64,000 nucleotides of DNA from Paenibacillus sp. MMS18-CY102 (GCF_009789195.1 NZ_WSTC01000016.1:62001-126000), one strand, 5' to 3'; counted from the first letter of the stretch, positions 42,873-51,881 are shown. Made by a program: numbers and translations. Notes: generated by a model from the letters alone, not told the origin.

Positions 42873-45209
42873 ATGTCATCTTTCCTGTACAAATTGGGCA
42901 AATCCGCCTACGACAAGCCTTGGCATTTTGTCATCAGCTGGATCGCGATCTTAGGCATTGTTCTTGCCTTGATCGGCGTGAACGGCATACACGGCAGTTC
43001 GGAAATGAAAATCGCAGGCACTGAATCGCAGAAGGTGTTGGACCAATTGGCGAAAGAGCTGCCCGCGGCTTCAGGCGGACAAGCGAGCATCGTGTTCACA
43101 GCACCAGATGGAGAACGTCTGGACACGCCGGAGCGGCTAACTGCGATCAGCAAAGCCGTGAATGATGTGTACACACTCGACTATGTCATTAATCCAGCCA
43201 AGTTAGCAGCAGAAGCGGGTGTAACCGCAACGGAAGGCTCGACTGGACAGGCGACACAGCAAGCAGCGCCGGCTGAGTTGCCTCCCTATGGCCCTCTAAT
43301 GGTGAATGGCGCACCCGTACCAGGCGTTATGCTTGCTTCCAATGGCAGTGTAGCCCTGTTCCAATTCCAATTCACCGTGCAACAAATGTCATTGCCGAAG
43401 TCGGTTCCTGACGCCGTCATCCATGCCGCCATGGCGGTTCAGGATAATGGAACAGGCATTACAGCATTGCCGAGCGACTCGCTCACAACGAAAACATCGA
43501 TGGGTTCGACCGAAGGTATCGGGCTACTCGTCGCTGCTGTGGTGCTCTTGATGACACTCGGATCCGTTGTTGCTGCGGGGCTGCCGCTATTGACCTCCAT
43601 TCTTGGGGTAGCTGTCAGTGTAGGAGGCGCGTTCGCGTTCTCGAAATTCATCCCCATGACGGATGTCACGCCTGCCTTGGCACTTATGGTCGGCCTTGCA
43701 GTCGGTATCGATTATTCCTTATTTATCGTAAACCGCCAACGCCGCATGATGCTTGACCAAAATTTAAGCGCACGGGAAGCGGCAAGCAGAGCGGTTGGCA
43801 CGGCTGGCGGCGCCGTATTCTTCGCCGGCCTTACGGTCATCATTGCGCTGTGCGGCATGCTCGTGATCGGCATTGAGTTCCTATCGACAATGGCGCTCGT
43901 TGCCGCGGCAAGTGTTCTGGTCAATGTACTGATTGCCCTAACCTTGCTGCCAGCGTTGCTCGGCTTCGTGGGTGAACGGATTGTTTCGGCCAAAGCACGC
44001 GCCAAAAACAGTGCCCAAACGAGCAATAAGGCTCGTAAGGGAGTTGCTGAGCGTTGGGTTACGGGTGTGTTGAAGAAACGTTGGCTTGTGATCGTCGGCA
44101 TCATTATCGTACTGGGCGTGGCGGCACTTCCCGCTACTAAGATGGAGATGGGCATTCCATCCGGCGCGTCGGCGAATTTAGATACGATGGCAAGACAAAG
44201 CTATGACGCTATCTCTAAAGGGTTCGGAGAGGGCTTCAATGGTCCCTTGCTGTTAGTAGCGGAGTCCAAAGATCCAGCTGCCCCCGTCACGCCTGACATG
44301 TTGAACAATCTCGTTCAGGATATCCAAAAGCATCAGGATGTATCATTAGTGACGCCTGTGGGCGTTAACAAAACGGGCAATATGGCGATTATTAGCCTTA
44401 TCCCGAAATCCGGGCCGACAGATGCGGCGACCAAGAACTTGGTTGAGGATCTCCGGGCGTCCGACTCCGGCATCGCGCAAACGAATGGCGTCACCATCGG
44501 CGTTACCGGATTTACCGCCATTAATATCGACATGTCGTCCAAGCTTGCAGAGGCATTCCCGGTCTACGTAGGGGTCATTGTCGTCCTCTCGGTCATCATT
44601 CTACTGCTCGTATTCCGCTCTATTATCGTCCCGATTAAAGCGACTGTTGGGTTCCTTCTCAGTGTGCTTGCAACCTTCGGCATCACCACCGCGGTGTTCC
44701 AATGGGGATGGGTCCATTCCTTATTTGGCTTCGATACGGGTGGTCCGCTGCTAAGCTTCATGCCGATTATGGTTACAGGCATCTTGTACGGGCTAGCGAT
44801 GGATTATCAAGTATTCCTCGTGAGCTCCATGCGCGAATCTTATGTCCACGGACATCGTGGAACCAAGAGCGTCATTAACGGTTATGATCAAGCAAGCCGC
44901 GTCGTTGTAGCTGCTGCCGTTATTATGGTCTCCGTCTTTGCTGGCTTTATTTTTGCTCCGGATATTATGATCAAACAGATCGGGTTCGCGCTGGCAGCAG
45001 GCATTCTGATCGATGCCTTCATCGTCCGTATGGCGCTGGTGCCCGCTGTTATGGCCGTCTTCGGCGATCGTGCGTGGTGGCTGCCAAAATGGATTGACCG
45101 TATCCTCCCTAACCTTGATGTCGAAGGCGATAAGCTAATCGCTGAGTTGAAATCTAAGGAAGACGGGCAGAACAAGAATGTCAGATCGAAAGCCCGTGCA
45201 GTGCATTAA
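42873..45209 (+). CDS. MMPL-family RND exporter
   Basis: The chosen ATG (42873) gives 778 residues. It has two MMPL halves, each with one helix, an extracytoplasmic domain and a five-helix bundle. Half 1 has LMVGLAVGIDYSLFIVNRQR and REAASRAVGTAGGAVFFAGLTVIIAL; half 2 has ILYGLAMDYQVFLVSSMRE and ASRVVVAAAVIMVSVFAGF. These are the conserved G-x-x-x-D-(Y)-x-x-F elements for proton relay. An AAAGGAG site lies rather far (13 nt) from the ATG. It exports lipids or drugs, is under the TetR regulator, and ends at a strong terminator. Confidence 0.93.
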   Translation: MSSFLYKLGKSAYDKPWHFVISWIAILGIVLALIGVNGIHGSSEMKIAGTESQKVLDQLAKELPAASGGQASIVFTAPDGERLDTPERLTAISKAVNDVYTLDYVINPAKLAAEAGVTATEGSTGQATQQAAPAELPPYGPLMVNGAPVPGVMLASNGSVALFQFQFTVQQMSLPKSVPDAVIHAAMAVQDNGTGITALPSDSLTTKTSMGSTEGIGLLVAAVVLLMTLGSVVAAGLPLLTSILGVAVSVGGAFAFSKFIPMTDVTPALALMVGLAVGIDYSLFIVNRQRRMMLDQNLSAREAASRAVGTAGGAVFFAGLTVIIALCGMLVIGIEFLSTMALVAAASVLVNVLIALTLLPALLGFVGERIVSAKARAKNSAQTSNKARKGVAERWVTGVLKKRWLVIVGIIIVLGVAALPATKMEMGIPSGASANLDTMARQSYDAISKGFGEGFNGPLLLVAESKDPAAPVTPDMLNNLVQDIQKHQDVSLVTPVGVNKTGNMAIISLIPKSGPTDAATKNLVEDLRASDSGIAQTNGVTIGVTGFTAINIDMSSKLAEAFPVYVGVIVVLSVIILLLVFRSIIVPIKATVGFLLSVLATFGITTAVFQWGWVHSLFGFDTGGPLLSFMPIMVTGILYGLAMDYQVFLVSSMRESYVHGHRGTKSVINGYDQASRVVVAAAVIMVSVFAGFIFAPDIMIKQIGFALAAGILIDAFIVRMALVPAVMAVFGDRAWWLPKWIDRILPNLDVEGDKLIAELKSKEDGQNKNVRSKARAVH

Positions 45210-45215
45210 ATGGCT

Positions 45216-45260
45216 AACGGCGTTTACCCCTAGATCAAGGGAGTAAACGCCGTTTTTTTT
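45216..45260 (+). terminator. Terminator after the MMPL gene
   Basis: AACGGCGTTTAC (45216-45227) pairs with GTAAACGCCGTT (45243-45254) and is followed by six more T residues. Confidence 0.9.
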
Positions 45261-45291
45261 GGAGCGCTAAATGGGCTTCACGCAAGTTATG

Positions 45292-45723
45292 CTACATCTC
45301 TTTATAGTACTTGTATCGATAGTAGGTGCCATATCCAACAATAAACATATAGGCACAAACCAATAACAAAAGCATTGTTAAATCAATACCCATCAAGGCC
45401 AATGCTGTAATTAAGGCTCCAAACACGAAAACCATCATGTCATAGGCTTTCGCTTTTGCCTGATTGGCGATTGCCTGATTACGTTCATCTTTCAGCTCAA
45501 TTGCTAGCTGCTTTGCAGCGGCGGAATTATGCTTCATCGCGTATCGATTCATGATTTCTCCCATGCCGTGGCCGAACATAGCAGAGCCAAGCCCAACACA
45601 GATATAAGGCAACGCCCGCAGAACACCTTGCGGATCTTCAATTGTTTTGATGAAGTACAGGCCGGCTGCTAGCATTGCTACAGCTGCAACGGTGATCAAA
45701 TAAGACGCCGACGGTTTGTTCAT
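45292..45723 (-). CDS. Four-helix membrane protein paired with an XRE regulator
   Basis: The protein has 143 residues. Two helices (YLITVAAVAMLAAGLYFI, ALPYICVGLGSAMFGHGMGEIM), a charged middle (AIELKDERNQAIANQAKAKAYD), then two more (MMVFVFGALITALALMGI, MLLLLVCAYMFIVGYGTYY). Small proteins of this pattern with a 70-residue XRE partner are widespread in Bacillota and are of unknown function. Its start overlaps the XRE stop by 4 bp, so the two are co-translated. Confidence 0.8.
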   Translation of the reverse strand: MNKPSASYLITVAAVAMLAAGLYFIKTIEDPQGVLRALPYICVGLGSAMFGHGMGEIMNRYAMKHNSAAAKQLAIELKDERNQAIANQAKAKAYDMMVFVFGALITALALMGIDLTMLLLLVCAYMFIVGYGTYYRYKYYKEM

Positions 45724-45926
45724 GCATGCTCATCCTCCTCGTAAATAAAAATCTCTTCGATACTCATGCCGAAAAAACGGGCAATCTTAAAGGCTAAAAG
45801 GATCGACGGGTTATAACGTCCATTTTCTAGTGAACCGATAGTTTGCCGTGACACTTCAAGAGCCGCTGCTAATTCTTCCTGCTTAATCCCGCGTTGCTTG
45901 CGGATTTCTTCTAAACGGTTGTTCAA
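45720..45926 (-). CDS. Small XRE-family regulator
   Basis: A TTG start at 45926, 8 nt after GAGGGGG, is preferred to the ATG at 45944 that lies within that site. About 68 residues, almost all HTH: NRLEEIRKQRGIKQEELAAALEVSRQTIGSLENGRYNPSI, then IARFFGMSIEEIFIYEEDE. The class is the YozG/XRE small repressor type. The long palindrome over its start region is its likely operator. Confidence 0.9.
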   Translation of the reverse strand: MNNRLEEIRKQRGIKQEELAAALEVSRQTIGSLENGRYNPSILLAFKIARFFGMSIEEIFIYEEDEHA

Positions 45927-45938
45927 TGCATTTGTCCC

Positions 45939-45997
45939 CCTCATGGAAAGCTAACTTTCCATGAGGTGAGCATAACGTGCAAGGTGATTAATGTCAA
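45939..45997 (-). promoter_or_regulatory. Promoter and palindromic operator of the XRE-membrane operon
   Basis: On the minus strand TTGACA (45997-45992), a 17-bp spacer and TATGCT (45974-45969) form a near-consensus sigma-A promoter. Directly downstream, CCTCATGGAAAG and CTTTCCATGAGG (45966-45939) are perfect 12-bp inverted arms around a 4-bp centre, covering the start point and the 5' leader. An extra half site ATGGAAAG lies upstream at 45996-46003. This supports tight autorepression by the XRE protein. Confidence 0.85.
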
Positions 45998-46019
45998 GTT
46001 TACTTTCCATTTTACAAAT

Positions 46020-46047
46020 CAAAAAGACCATCCGGTTAAGAATGGTC
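46020..46047 (-). terminator. Terminator of the SnoaL-like remnant
   Basis: On the minus strand GACCAT (46047-46042) pairs with ATGGTC (46031-46026) and is followed by TTTTTG. Confidence 0.6.
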
Positions 46048-46082
46048 CTGAAGTTTGTTGTTATAGGTAGTATCAGCCTGCC

Positions 46083-46375
46083 TCAGCTGCCCCCTCGCAT
46101 CATGCCGATTAGCCCGCTAAGGTCCTCTTCTGCCGAAAACTCGCGAATAATCGTTAGCGGCAGCCCATCAGCCATACGCCAGACGAAGTTGTACAGGACA
46201 TGCGGCGAAATGTCTGCATAAATTGTTCCTTCGTAATCGAAACGGTCCGTCCGCTCTGGTCTGTCCGAATATTAACGAAGTCGGGCGCATAAATCGAATC
46301 CAGCCGGCCTACGTCCAATACAATTCCTGCCTGAAAATAACGTTCCATCGCTTCGATTAACGCGTTGTCCTCCAT
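46083..46375 (-). pseudogene. Frameshifted SnoaL/NTF2-like domain protein
   Basis: The first frame reads MEDNALIEAMERYFQAGIVLDVG and continues through RTVSITKEQFMQTF, typical of NTF2-like DUF4440/SnoaL proteins, then loses sense after RRM and stops near 46154. The neighbouring frame continues VLYNFVWRMADGLPLTIIRE and FSAEEDLSGLIGMMRGGS to a stop at 46083. A single indel near 46200 rejoins both into about 97 residues. It is either a recent frameshift or a sequencing error. Confidence 0.75.
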
Positions 46376-46447
46376 GCGCAATCAAGTTCAATTCGGTTAC
46401 TGATTACGATCATTTTAAGGGGCTTATATAAGCAGAATTTAAACGGT

Positions 46448-46966
46448 CTAGCCCACCGTTCGATCAATCGCATAGCGCAGTTGAACAACACCGCCGCCGA
46501 GTGGCTTGCAGTCCAGCAGCTGCACTTGTTTAACCTGATAATGCTCAGTGTCGATCAAGAGATTTAACCCCTTGCCTTCCATTACGGGAGTAACATTGAA
46601 TATCACTTCGTCTACAAGATTTTGGTCCAGGAATGAATTGTGAATATCCGCGCCGCCGCTAATAAGAGCGCTTTGATAGCCTTTTTCTTTCAGGTAGCCT
46701 AGAGCTTCCTCAGGTGATCCTACAACCTTCACACCCTGGATTGCTGCGGCGCTCCGTGAAACGACGACGATATCGATATGGGCAAAAGGACCGGGTCCCC
46801 CATTGCCGCGCATGCCTTCAAACGTTTTGCGCCCAACAATGAAATTGCCTGCGGCTTGGGCTTGTGCGAAGAAATCGTCCAACGCTTCTTGCTTTGGCGG
46901 GTTTTCGGGACTGGATTGCGAATAATTGCCGTTGGCAGTTAAGGTTGCCCACAAAATGGTTTTCAT
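46448..46966 (-). CDS. Dihydrofolate-reductase-fold protein (RibD C-terminal family)
   Basis: The protein has 172 residues. It starts MKTILWATLTANGNYSQ, with NFIVGRKTFEGMRG, the IVVVSRSA strand and ALISGGADIHNSFLDQNLVDEV, the pattern of RibD_C/YyaP-type DHFR-like reductases. A GGAGG site precedes the ATG. It is downstream of the haloalkane-dehalogenase-like gene by 15 bp, so in the same operon. It probably reduces a small molecule with NADPH; not a true folA by sequence. Confidence 0.88.
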   Translation of the reverse strand: MKTILWATLTANGNYSQSSPENPPKQEALDDFFAQAQAAGNFIVGRKTFEGMRGNGGPGPFAHIDIVVVSRSAAAIQGVKVVGSPEEALGYLKEKGYQSALISGGADIHNSFLDQNLVDEVIFNVTPVMEGKGLNLLIDTEHYQVKQVQLLDCKPLGGGVVQLRYAIDRTVG

Positions 46967-46981
46967 AAATCAAACGCCTCC

Positions 46982-47854
46982 TCAAGTTCGGTTCGATAAT
47001 GTTCGGATAGCCGACGCTACACGGTCTGGACGGTCCTCTTGCACATAATGCGAGGCATCCTCCAGAATCTCGGTTTCATTCAGCGGCAAAGCTCTCTGCC
47101 ATTTCTCCATCTGTGCAAGCGGGAAGCCAGCGCTATCTTGTGTCCCCCACAAAATTTGTGCAGGCAAGCCGGATAAACTCGGCAGCTTCGATTCAATGTT
47201 AGCGAGCCATGCTCGCGCTTTACGGATAGACCTTGGGAACACCCAGGTCGGTATTCTGGACTTTGGTGTCGGGAACGGATTGGTGTAAGCCTTTCGCAAT
47301 CGATCCGTGATGTTCTCGGCGTGGTGAATCCCATGCGGCACGATGGCTTTGGCGAAAAAATTCCGTTGTGTCTGAAGCCAGTAGCCGAACGGCCAGCCTC
47401 CCATGACGATTGAGAACAATTTCATTGGCAGTAGGGTTGCAGGCCAAGCCCATGTATTCATGACGACGATGCCGCGCAAGTTTTCCCGATGCTGGACTGC
47501 GTAATTTAGCCCGATCGGGCCTCCCCAATCCTGAACCACCATGATTAAGTCCTTCAAATTAAGCCGGCGGATTAGATCCTGTATCGCCTCCGAATGCTCC
47601 TGTGGCGTAAATCGGTAGCCGCTAGGTGCCTTTGACATGCCGAATCCGGGGTAATCGGGAGCAATAAGGCGGTAATCCCCACGCAGCTCTTTCATAACAT
47701 TTCGGTATAGATACGACCATGTAGGGTTTCCGTGCAGGAGAAGCACCGTCGGCCCTTGCCCTTCATCCACGTAATGGATGTAGCCGTCGCGATACGGCAG
47801 CCAGTGATCGGTGAATGGATACTCCTCCGGGTCGACTTCAAACGGCCTATTCAA
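46982..47854 (-). CDS. Alpha/beta hydrolase, haloalkane-dehalogenase-like
   Basis: A TTG start after GAAAGGGGGAG gives 290 residues. The oxyanion segment is LLLHGNPTWSYLYR. The nucleophile elbow is VQDWGGPIG, with Asp as nucleophile and the adjacent Trp that binds halide in haloalkane dehalogenases. The histidine sits in EDASHYVQEDRPDRVA. N-T-W-A-W-P and the overall length match HLD-I/II enzymes. Whether it dehalogenates is untested; epoxide hydrolase-like relatives also use Asp. First gene of a two-gene operon, divergent from an HxlR regulator. Confidence 0.88.
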   Translation of the reverse strand: MNRPFEVDPEEYPFTDHWLPYRDGYIHYVDEGQGPTVLLLHGNPTWSYLYRNVMKELRGDYRLIAPDYPGFGMSKAPSGYRFTPQEHSEAIQDLIRRLNLKDLIMVVQDWGGPIGLNYAVQHRENLRGIVVMNTWAWPATLLPMKLFSIVMGGWPFGYWLQTQRNFFAKAIVPHGIHHAENITDRLRKAYTNPFPTPKSRIPTWVFPRSIRKARAWLANIESKLPSLSGLPAQILWGTQDSAGFPLAQMEKWQRALPLNETEILEDASHYVQEDRPDRVASAIRTLSNRT

Positions 47855-47992
47855 CGCAACTCCCCCTTTCTAATGCTCCGGAGTAATTTTTTTCCTCTTT
47901 CTGATTCAAATCTTAATCGGCCTGTGGTACATTTGGAAAGTAGTTACATTAAAGTGCACTAGTTTCAAAAAATGAACGATGGAGTGGATATG

Positions 47993-48304
47993 ATGATGGA
48001 TCGATCCTGCCCCGGAACTGTTGAACCAATCATGGAAATATTGGATGGCAAATGGATGTTGCTTCTCTTGTTCGAACTGTTTAATGGGAACCGGCGTTTT
48101 GGCGAGCTGCGCCGCAAACTGCACCCGATAAGCCCGAAAACGTTGACCGACCGTTTGCGGCTGTTAGAGGAAAAGGGAATTGTTACGCGTACGATTTACC
48201 CCGGCGTGCCGCTGCATGTCGAATATGACCTGACCGAGAGCGGGAAAGGGCTGCAGCCTATTTTTGAAGCAATGTGGACATGGACCCAGAATTACGGCGG
48301 ATAA
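47993..48304 (+). CDS. HxlR-family transcriptional regulator
   Basis: Four ATGs compete (47972, 47990, 47993, 47996). GGAG at 47981-47984 favours 47993. About 103 residues: MDRSCPGTVEPIMEILDGKWMLLLLFELF, the winged helix RRFGELRRKLHPISPKTLTDRLRLLEEKGIV and the wing IYPGVPLHVEYDLTESG. One N-terminal cysteine is in the position used for redox sensing in some HxlR proteins. It is divergent from the hydrolase-DHFR-like operon, with TAGTTAC and GCACTAG motifs near 47941-47962. Confidence 0.9.
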   Translation: MMDRSCPGTVEPIMEILDGKWMLLLLFELFNGNRRFGELRRKLHPISPKTLTDRLRLLEEKGIVTRTIYPGVPLHVEYDLTESGKGLQPIFEAMWTWTQNYGG

Positions 48305-48333
48305 CAAAGTAATGTGATTGGATGTGATACGTT

Positions 48334-49350
48334 TTGCTGAATTCAAAATTGATTTGTACAGAAGGCATTCCAGGCTCCGGGAAGTCATCGACAGCCCAGT
48401 ATTTATCGCGCATGTTGGACCAGCTAGGCTATCCTAACAAATGGTGGTATGAAGAAGTGGTGGGCCACCCTGCTTATGTGTTTAGGGATGCCGTTTCAGC
48501 AATTGGGATTGTGAATGATTTAAGAAATGGCAACTATCGTGATGTCATTGCCAAAGCGCTCAAACGTTGGGAGCAGTTCGCAGCATATGTGGATTGTTCT
48601 GATGAAATTATACTAATTGATGGTTGTTTATTTGGTTACTTAACTTGGAGTTTATTCCCGAATAATGTCCCTGAAGCGGAAATAGCAACCTATTTAAAAG
48701 CAGTTGAGGCGATTATCAAGAGGTTAAATCCGTGCCTTATTTACTTATATCAGGACGATGTGGATGCTGCATTAAGGAAGATTGTCAGCAGAAGGGGCGG
48801 CGAGGCCGAGAAGTTTATGATTGCGAGAGCTTCTGAGTCGCTTTACGGAAAGTCCCACCATTTAATTGGGTTTGAAGGGGTCATTACATACTGGAAGCAA
48901 TATCGCAAAGTGATGGACAATCTGTACGGCCAATTACAAATTGCTAAGCTAAAAATTGAGAATCAGAATGGCGACTGGCCGACGTATTATAGCCAAATGA
49001 AAAAGTTTATCGGAATAGAATCAGCAAGTGAAATAGCGTTAACCACATTGGACTTGCAACTCTATGAGGGAAGCTACTCTTATACAGATGAGAATCACCA
49101 TGAATGCAACTGTACGGTTCAATTGGAGTCGGGCCAACTCGTTGTAGATGGCTTGCCACAAGTATGGACCAAAACCGAATTGTTGCCGAATCCAGAAGGC
49201 ACTTTTGATGTTGCATCATTGCCGTTCAAAGTTCAATTCTTGATGAACCCTGTTGATAATAAAATGCAACTACATTTGTCCGGCCCTGTGTTATTAGATG
49301 GAAAAGCAGATTGTGTAGCGACGAAAATGGGCTGCGGGGCTATGAATTAA
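48334..49350 (+). CDS. P-loop kinase-like ATPase with C-terminal beta domain, copy B
   Basis: A TTG start gives 338 residues. Walker A is CTEGIPGSGKSSTAQYL; the region KRLNPCLIYLYQDDVDAALRKIVSRRG matches copy A at 35741, as does L-Q-I-A-K-L-K-I near residue 200. After about 230 residues an extra beta-rich domain begins (LQLYEGSYSYTDENHHECN, LPFKVQFLMNPVDNKMQLHL), which resembles the C-terminal domain found on class-C serine hydrolases. The next gene is such a hydrolase. Only a weak ribosome site (GGATG) is visible. Confidence 0.7.
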   Translation: MLNSKLICTEGIPGSGKSSTAQYLSRMLDQLGYPNKWWYEEVVGHPAYVFRDAVSAIGIVNDLRNGNYRDVIAKALKRWEQFAAYVDCSDEIILIDGCLFGYLTWSLFPNNVPEAEIATYLKAVEAIIKRLNPCLIYLYQDDVDAALRKIVSRRGGEAEKFMIARASESLYGKSHHLIGFEGVITYWKQYRKVMDNLYGQLQIAKLKIENQNGDWPTYYSQMKKFIGIESASEIALTTLDLQLYEGSYSYTDENHHECNCTVQLESGQLVVDGLPQVWTKTELLPNPEGTFDVASLPFKVQFLMNPVDNKMQLHLSGPVLLDGKADCVATKMGCGAMN

Positions 49351-49381
49351 TACAAAGTAATACAATGCGAGGTGAGATCTG

Positions 49382-50662
49382 GTGCAGGAAGCAATGCGAT
49401 TAAAATTGAGGGCATATATTAATGAATATCTAGAATTGTGGGACTTTTACGGCGTTATTCAAATTATCGAAAAAGGCGAAGTGCTTTTTCAAAACGCATA
49501 CGGCTATGCAAGTATCGAGTTTGGGATTAAAAATAATATAAAATCGCGCTTCTCAATCGCTTCGATGTCAAAACAGTTTACTGCCTTTGCAATTATGATT
49601 TTATGGGAAAAGAAAATGCTGGACATTGATAAGTCTGCACAACTGTATCTCCCCGCTGATATGAAGATTGACGAGTCGATCACTGTACATCATTTATTAT
49701 CGCATACCTCTGGTTTATATAATTTCTATGATTTTGAAAATGATTTTTTCGCTGGATACAATAGAATGGATTATTCACGAAACGATTTTTTTCAGCGTTA
49801 CATTGTTAAAAAGCCTGCAAAGCCGCCGGGTACAGCATATGATTACAATAATTCTAACTATAATTTGCTGGCATGGATTATTGAAAATATTTCAGGAGAA
49901 AAGTATGAAGACTATATCCGAAACAACATATTTTTTCCTTTAAACATGATGAATAGTGACGTTGATGATGGGTGTAAACCTATTAAGAACAAGTCATGTA
50001 ATTATGTAAAAGATTTCGATACATACATTAAGTCTTCGTACTATAACGAGAAATTTAACATTGGTGCAGGTGCCATCACCTCAACCTGCGATGACTTGTA
50101 CAAATGGCATACCTGTTTACGTGATCGTAAAATTCTTTCACAAAGAACGTACGATAGGTTTTTCAAGGAGAATAAAAATAATTATTGTTATGGGTTGGAG
50201 TATCATTATGTTTACGGTACAGTCAGATATTCTCATGGTGGAGACCATCTGGGGATAAGCACTTATATGCAGAATTATTTTGATGAAGACAGTTGTATTA
50301 TCATTCTTTCGAATAATGAAGCTATCAACCAGTACAAACTGGGCAATGCAATTTCAGATATACTGCATGATGTTGAGGTGGCGGTCCCAACGAAACAACG
50401 AGAGTTTCCCATCAACGAAAGCGAGCTTAAAGAGTATTACTGTGGAACCTACTTAAAGGATAAAATTAAAGTTGAACTTATTAATAGAAAATTATACTTT
50501 ACGAGATTCCGTGGAAATCTACATATTGAAATCTATCCAGTAAATAAAGGGCAATTTGTTCGCAGGCATTATGACCAGAACCATCCATACAGTATTATTG
50601 AGAATGAGCACGGAGAAATGACATTTTTCGGGTACGCAAAGGATAACTCCGCTAAAACATGA
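49382..50662 (+). CDS. Class-C beta-lactamase-family serine hydrolase
   Basis: A GTG start after GAGGTGAGATCT gives 426 residues. The nucleophile motif is SMSK (S-x-x-K), the second motif is in YDYNNSNYNLLAWIIE, and HGGD supplies the third box. The family context is H-H-L-L-S-H-T-S-G-L-Y. There is no signal peptide, so it is probably cytosolic, unlike true beta-lactamases. The C-terminal ~85 residues form the beta domain (EYYCGTYLKDKIKVELINRKL). It is AT-richer than the genes before it. Relatives are esterases or D-amino-acid peptidases. Confidence 0.88.
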   Translation: MQEAMRLKLRAYINEYLELWDFYGVIQIIEKGEVLFQNAYGYASIEFGIKNNIKSRFSIASMSKQFTAFAIMILWEKKMLDIDKSAQLYLPADMKIDESITVHHLLSHTSGLYNFYDFENDFFAGYNRMDYSRNDFFQRYIVKKPAKPPGTAYDYNNSNYNLLAWIIENISGEKYEDYIRNNIFFPLNMMNSDVDDGCKPIKNKSCNYVKDFDTYIKSSYYNEKFNIGAGAITSTCDDLYKWHTCLRDRKILSQRTYDRFFKENKNNYCYGLEYHYVYGTVRYSHGGDHLGISTYMQNYFDEDSCIIILSNNEAINQYKLGNAISDILHDVEVAVPTKQREFPINESELKEYYCGTYLKDKIKVELINRKLYFTRFRGNLHIEIYPVNKGQFVRRHYDQNHPYSIIENEHGEMTFFGYAKDNSAKT

Positions 50663-50684
50663 CGTTACATTTCCATATGCGATT

Positions 50685-51227
50685 TTAAAGCTTTTTAATC
50701 AAACTGACTCGAATGACATCATCCCAAATTGGACCGCGCCGAACCGGCTGATATCCGATTTTTTCGTTGAGCTCGATGACATGAGTATTTATTTCTTCGG
50801 TATGCGTATAGATTAAATCGACATTATGGGATTGGGCGACTTCTTCTAGCTTAAGTTTAAGCTTGGTTGCTAGTCCTAATCTGCGGTAGTTCGAGTGAAC
50901 CCATAATTGAAATATTTCAATAAACCGGCCATCCTTCTGAAACAGATTTCGGTCTAATTCATTGAAACCTGTGTTCCAATCATACGCAAAATCCCTATTG
51001 GCTATCGAGTACATGATCATTGCAATCGGTTGGTTAGCAGTAGAATCTTCGATAATAAACGCGCCTTTATTCGGATCAGTGAGGAAGAGCCCTATCTTCG
51101 CGCTATGTTTCTCTCTTTCATGTTTGGTCATTTCAACTTCATTCGAAACCGTGTACCCATCGTTTTTTAAGTCAATTTGAACTAAAAACGCATGATCAGA
51201 TCGATCGGCATTTCGTAAGTTTAGCAT
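50685..51227 (-). CDS. GNAT-family acetyltransferase
   Basis: The protein has 180 residues. The acetyl-CoA signature is LWVHSNYRRLGLATKLKLKLEEVA (R-R-x-G-L-A), followed by THTEEINTHVIELNEKIGYQPV. The start has a GAGGTGGCAGG site. Monocistronic and convergent with the serine hydrolase gene. The substrate is unknown. Confidence 0.88.
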   Translation of the reverse strand: MLNLRNADRSDHAFLVQIDLKNDGYTVSNEVEMTKHEREKHSAKIGLFLTDPNKGAFIIEDSTANQPIAMIMYSIANRDFAYDWNTGFNELDRNLFQKDGRFIEIFQLWVHSNYRRLGLATKLKLKLEEVAQSHNVDLIYTHTEEINTHVIELNEKIGYQPVRRGPIWDDVIRVSLIKKL

Positions 51228-51374
51228 CCTGCCACCTCGTTAATCTTGTTATAATGATGAATAAATTACAAATATATACACATGCATTGTATCATTGTAT
51301 GAGATTAGATGTGAACAACGCAAGAATAGCTGCACGACTAACGATTTTTTATAACATAGGTTAGGAGCATTTCC

Positions 51375-51881
51375 ATGCGATCCAGTATAGAAGTTGTAGA
51401 ATATGATCCCCGTTGGGTTCAGTTGTTTGAAGCGTTACGGGATTCTGTGCTTCCTGTTCTAGCAAACCTTGCAGTCACGATAGAGCATATCGGAAGTACA
51501 TCTGTTCCAGGGTTAGCAGCCAAGCCAATTATTGATATGGATGTAGCAGTGCCTACTCTGGCGGATGTTCAAATAGCCATCGAAAGGCTCGCTACCCTTG
51601 GTTATGTTCATGAAGGCGACTTAGGGGCAAAAGGGCGGGAGGCGTTTATTCCTCCGGATAGTGTCCCTTGGCATCATCTTTACGTGTGTACGTTAGATAA
51701 CGAAGAATACATGCGCCATCTCCTGTTTCGGGATTATTTGCGATGTCATCCAGAAGATGCGAGGATGTATGGTAACTTGAAATTGAAACTTGCACAACAA
51801 TATCACAATGACCGTAAAGCATATACGGATGAGAAGGGCAATTTTGTAAAAGAGGTACTGAAGCGTGCGGGGCGAACGTGA
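51375..51881 (+). CDS. GrpB-family (UPF0157) nucleotidyltransferase-fold protein
   Basis: The protein has 168 residues. It has the GrpB hallmark IEHIGSTSVPGLAAKPIIDMDVAV, where GST/S and the D-x-D pair match the nucleotidyltransferase active site, then HHLYVC and LLFRDYLRCHPEDARMY. Function of the family is unknown. It is followed by a GNAT gene 67 bp later. Confidence 0.9.
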   Translation: MRSSIEVVEYDPRWVQLFEALRDSVLPVLANLAVTIEHIGSTSVPGLAAKPIIDMDVAVPTLADVQIAIERLATLGYVHEGDLGAKGREAFIPPDSVPWHHLYVCTLDNEEYMRHLLFRDYLRCHPEDARMYGNLKLKLAQQYHNDRKAYTDEKGNFVKEVLKRAGRT

